Assembly: GCA_025936205.1 (NCBI GenBank)
Contig: JAICTU010000157.1
Coordinates: 1 to 17,444, forward strand
Direction: 5' to 3'
DNA: 17,444 nucleotides
From: Polyangiaceae bacterium
Lineage (GTDB): Bacteria; Myxococcota; Polyangia; Polyangiales; Polyangiaceae
Below are positions 16,267 through 17,444 of the stretch, piece by piece (positions within the stretch are counted from its first letter, which is position 1; each line of letters begins with the position of its first letter). Made by a program: the position numbers and the translations under genes. The notes below the pieces were generated by a model. That model had not been told where the DNA came from, made no database searches, and worked only from the letters and a program-made list of their open reading frames with translations.

Positions 16267-17232
16267 ATGCAGCACAGCCCACTTCCCGATCGTCGGAGCG
16301 GCGTGCTGGCGGTGATCGGCGCGTACTCGTCGTGGGGGCTGTTCCCCCTGTACTTCAAGGCTCTGCACGCTCACCCGCTGGAGGTGCTGGTACACCGGAT
16401 CATCTGGTCGGCGCTGTTTCTGCTGGCCATCAACGGCGTGCAGCGGCGCTGGGACTGGCTGCGCACGGCGCTGCGTTCACCGCGCATCCTGCTCGGATCG
16501 CTGCTCAGCGCCTCGCTGCTCAGCGTGAACTGGTTCGTGTACATCTGGGCCGTCAGCGTCAACCGCGTGATTGACGCCAGCCTCGGCTATTTCATTACGC
16601 CGCTGGTTCAGGTGGTGTTCGGCGTGTTGTTGCTGCGCGAGCTGCTGCGGCCCGTGCAGCGGTTGGCGCTCGGCACGGCGGGGCTGGGGGTGTTGTGGCT
16701 GACCGCGAAGTTCGGGCAGCTGCCGTGGGTGGGGCTGGCGCTCGCGGCTTCGTTCGGCAGCTACGCGGCGCTGCGCAAGACGGCGCGGCTCGGCGCGCTG
16801 GAGGGGCTGGCCCTGGAGACCTGGCTCCTGTTTCCCCTGGCGGTGGGCTACTGGTTCTGGCTCGCGCGCAATGGGCAGAGCGGCTTCTTTGCAAACGGCT
16901 CCGCGCAGCAGCTGGCCCTGCTCGCGGCAGGGCCCATCACCAGCATCCCGCTCTTGCTCTTCGCGGCGGGCGCCCGGCGCATCCCGCTCTCGCTCGCCGG
17001 GGTGCTGCAATACATCTCGCCCACGTTGCAGCTGCTGCTCGGCGTGCTCATCTGGCACGAGCCGTTCCAGCTCGACAAGCTGCTCGGCTACGCCCTGATC
17101 TGGCTGGCGCTGCTGATCTACTCGGCGGAGAGCCTGTGGGTCTGGCTCAGGGGACCGGCCGCGGCCGCGTCCGCGTATCGAACGCCGAGCGCCGGGCTTC
17201 CGCCTGATCCGGGAAGGGTGGATAGCAGGTGA
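16267..17232 (+). CDS. rarD: RarD-like EamA permease
   Basis: A 321-residue inner-membrane protein of the DMT superfamily. The N-terminus RRSGVLAVIGAYSSWGLFPLYFKAL, then VLVHRIIWSALFLL and SVNWFVYIWAVSVNRVIDASLGYFITPLVQVVFG, is the characteristic RarD signature; PLLLFAAGARRIPLSLAGVLQYISPTLQLLLGVLIWHEPF near residues 237-276 completes it. About ten membrane segments are expected. RarD proteins were named from chloramphenicol sensitivity in Pseudomonas, but their physiological substrate is unknown. Start ATG 16267 gives the normal N-terminus; the ribosome binding site is weak. The last 25 or so residues (RGPAAAASAYRT onward) are not part of the family and run over the end of the convergent gene at the right edge. 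The gene is divergent from fusA. Confidence 0.93.
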   Translation: MQHSPLPDRRSGVLAVIGAYSSWGLFPLYFKALHAHPLEVLVHRIIWSALFLLAINGVQRRWDWLRTALRSPRILLGSLLSASLLSVNWFVYIWAVSVNRVIDASLGYFITPLVQVVFGVLLLRELLRPVQRLALGTAGLGVLWLTAKFGQLPWVGLALAASFGSYAALRKTARLGALEGLALETWLLFPLAVGYWFWLARNGQSGFFANGSAQQLALLAAGPITSIPLLLFAAGARRIPLSLAGVLQYISPTLQLLLGVLIWHEPFQLDKLLGYALIWLALLIYSAESLWVWLRGPAAAASAYRTPSAGLPPDPGRVDSR

Positions 17233-17444
17233 AAGTGATCGGGTCCGCGGCGCGGCGCAACGAGCCCAGCGTCGTGGTGCGCCCGTTCGCACGCTGCAGC
17301 ACACAGCGCTCGCTGCGGTCGACGTCTGGCTGCGTGAGCAGATAGCCCTGGTTGCCCTGGCGCAGCGCCAGGTCGCACTGGCCCAGCTGCGCCGAGCGCA
17401 GCAACTGGCGCAGGAACGCGGCATTGCCGCTCGAGCCGTGCAAC
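17147..17444 (-). CDS. C-terminal end of an unrecognised gene, cut by the right edge
   Basis: A reverse frame enters at the right edge and ends with TGA at 17147-17149, giving about 99 residues. The visible start-like codon at 17441-17443 is TTG and probably internal. The sequence has a helical QLLRSAQLGQCDLALRQGNQ segment, a Cys-containing strand-rich part (RCVLQRANGRTTTLG, then ITFTCYPPF), and a basic, Pro/Arg-rich tail; the three cysteines suggest an exported protein. I do not recognise a family. Composition and lack of stops favour a real gene over the opposing frame, which beyond rarD is not open. It overlaps the rarD 3' end by 86 bp, tail to tail. Confidence 0.6.
   Translation of the reverse strand, partial: LHGSSGNAAFLRQLLRSAQLGQCDLALRQGNQGYLLTQPDVDRSERCVLQRANGRTTTLGSLRRAADPITFTCYPPFPDQAEARRSAFDTRTRPRPVP

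Noticed and set aside
16477..17424. 315-codon - strand frame
   Set aside because: Antisense to rarD, Arg/Gln/Ala-rich with no recognisable domain.

Overview
The window is GC-rich chromosomal DNA that most resembles a myxobacterium (Myxococcota, probably the Polyangia side). The support is several lipoproteins, one with a long Gly/Ser/Ala linker, a DUF2378/TIGR02265-like protein (a family known mainly from myxobacteria), a myxobacterial-style PAP2 remnant, and a hybrid histidine kinase. This placement is inference from protein style; there is no rRNA gene to confirm it. I see no phage, IS transposase, CRISPR array, tRNA or rRNA.

Layout. 1-691 (-): N-terminal part of a CPA2/Kef-type cation:proton antiporter, cut by the left edge. 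856-5477 (-): a two-gene operon, a membrane hybrid histidine kinase followed, through a 4-bp GTGA overlap, by a UvrA2-like ABC ATPase that lacks the UvrB-binding domain. 5599-6483 (+): an EamA/DMT exporter divergent from the kinase. 6566-11113: a surface block with four predicted lipoproteins (Cys-rich; Gly-rich linker plus C-terminal domain; metzincin protease with a C-terminal beta-sandwich; L-domain-like). It is interrupted at 8170-9126 by a gene-poor stretch that holds strong palindromes and a decayed, frameshifted PAP2-type phosphatase fragment. 11179-11877 (-): an SDR oxidoreductase. 11878-13689: two small + strand genes (a DUF559 endonuclease-like protein and a DUF2378-like protein) bracketed by two inverted copies of a GC-rich hairpin repeat. 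Just upstream of the DUF559 gene is a long inverted repeat that could fold over its ribosome binding site. 13690-15780 (-): a solo elongation factor G of the second-paralogue type, with a clear terminator. 15781-16266: a 486-bp divergent spacer with tandem hairpins and a palindrome. 16267-17232 (+): a RarD-like permease. 17147-17444 (-): C-terminal end of an unrecognised gene that overlaps rarD tail to tail.

How the genes may work together. The kinase and UvrA2 are the only clearly coupled pair. They suggest a signalling or stress input tied to a DNA-damage or drug-binding ATPase, and a DMT exporter lies divergently beside them. The lipoproteins look like an envelope or secreted-surface cluster, but their mixed orientations argue against one operon. 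I find no convincing complete new multi-gene system. The best leads are the inverted repeat over the DUF559 leader, the flanking hairpin repeats, the kinase-UvrA2 coupling, and the large palindrome at 8503-8534.
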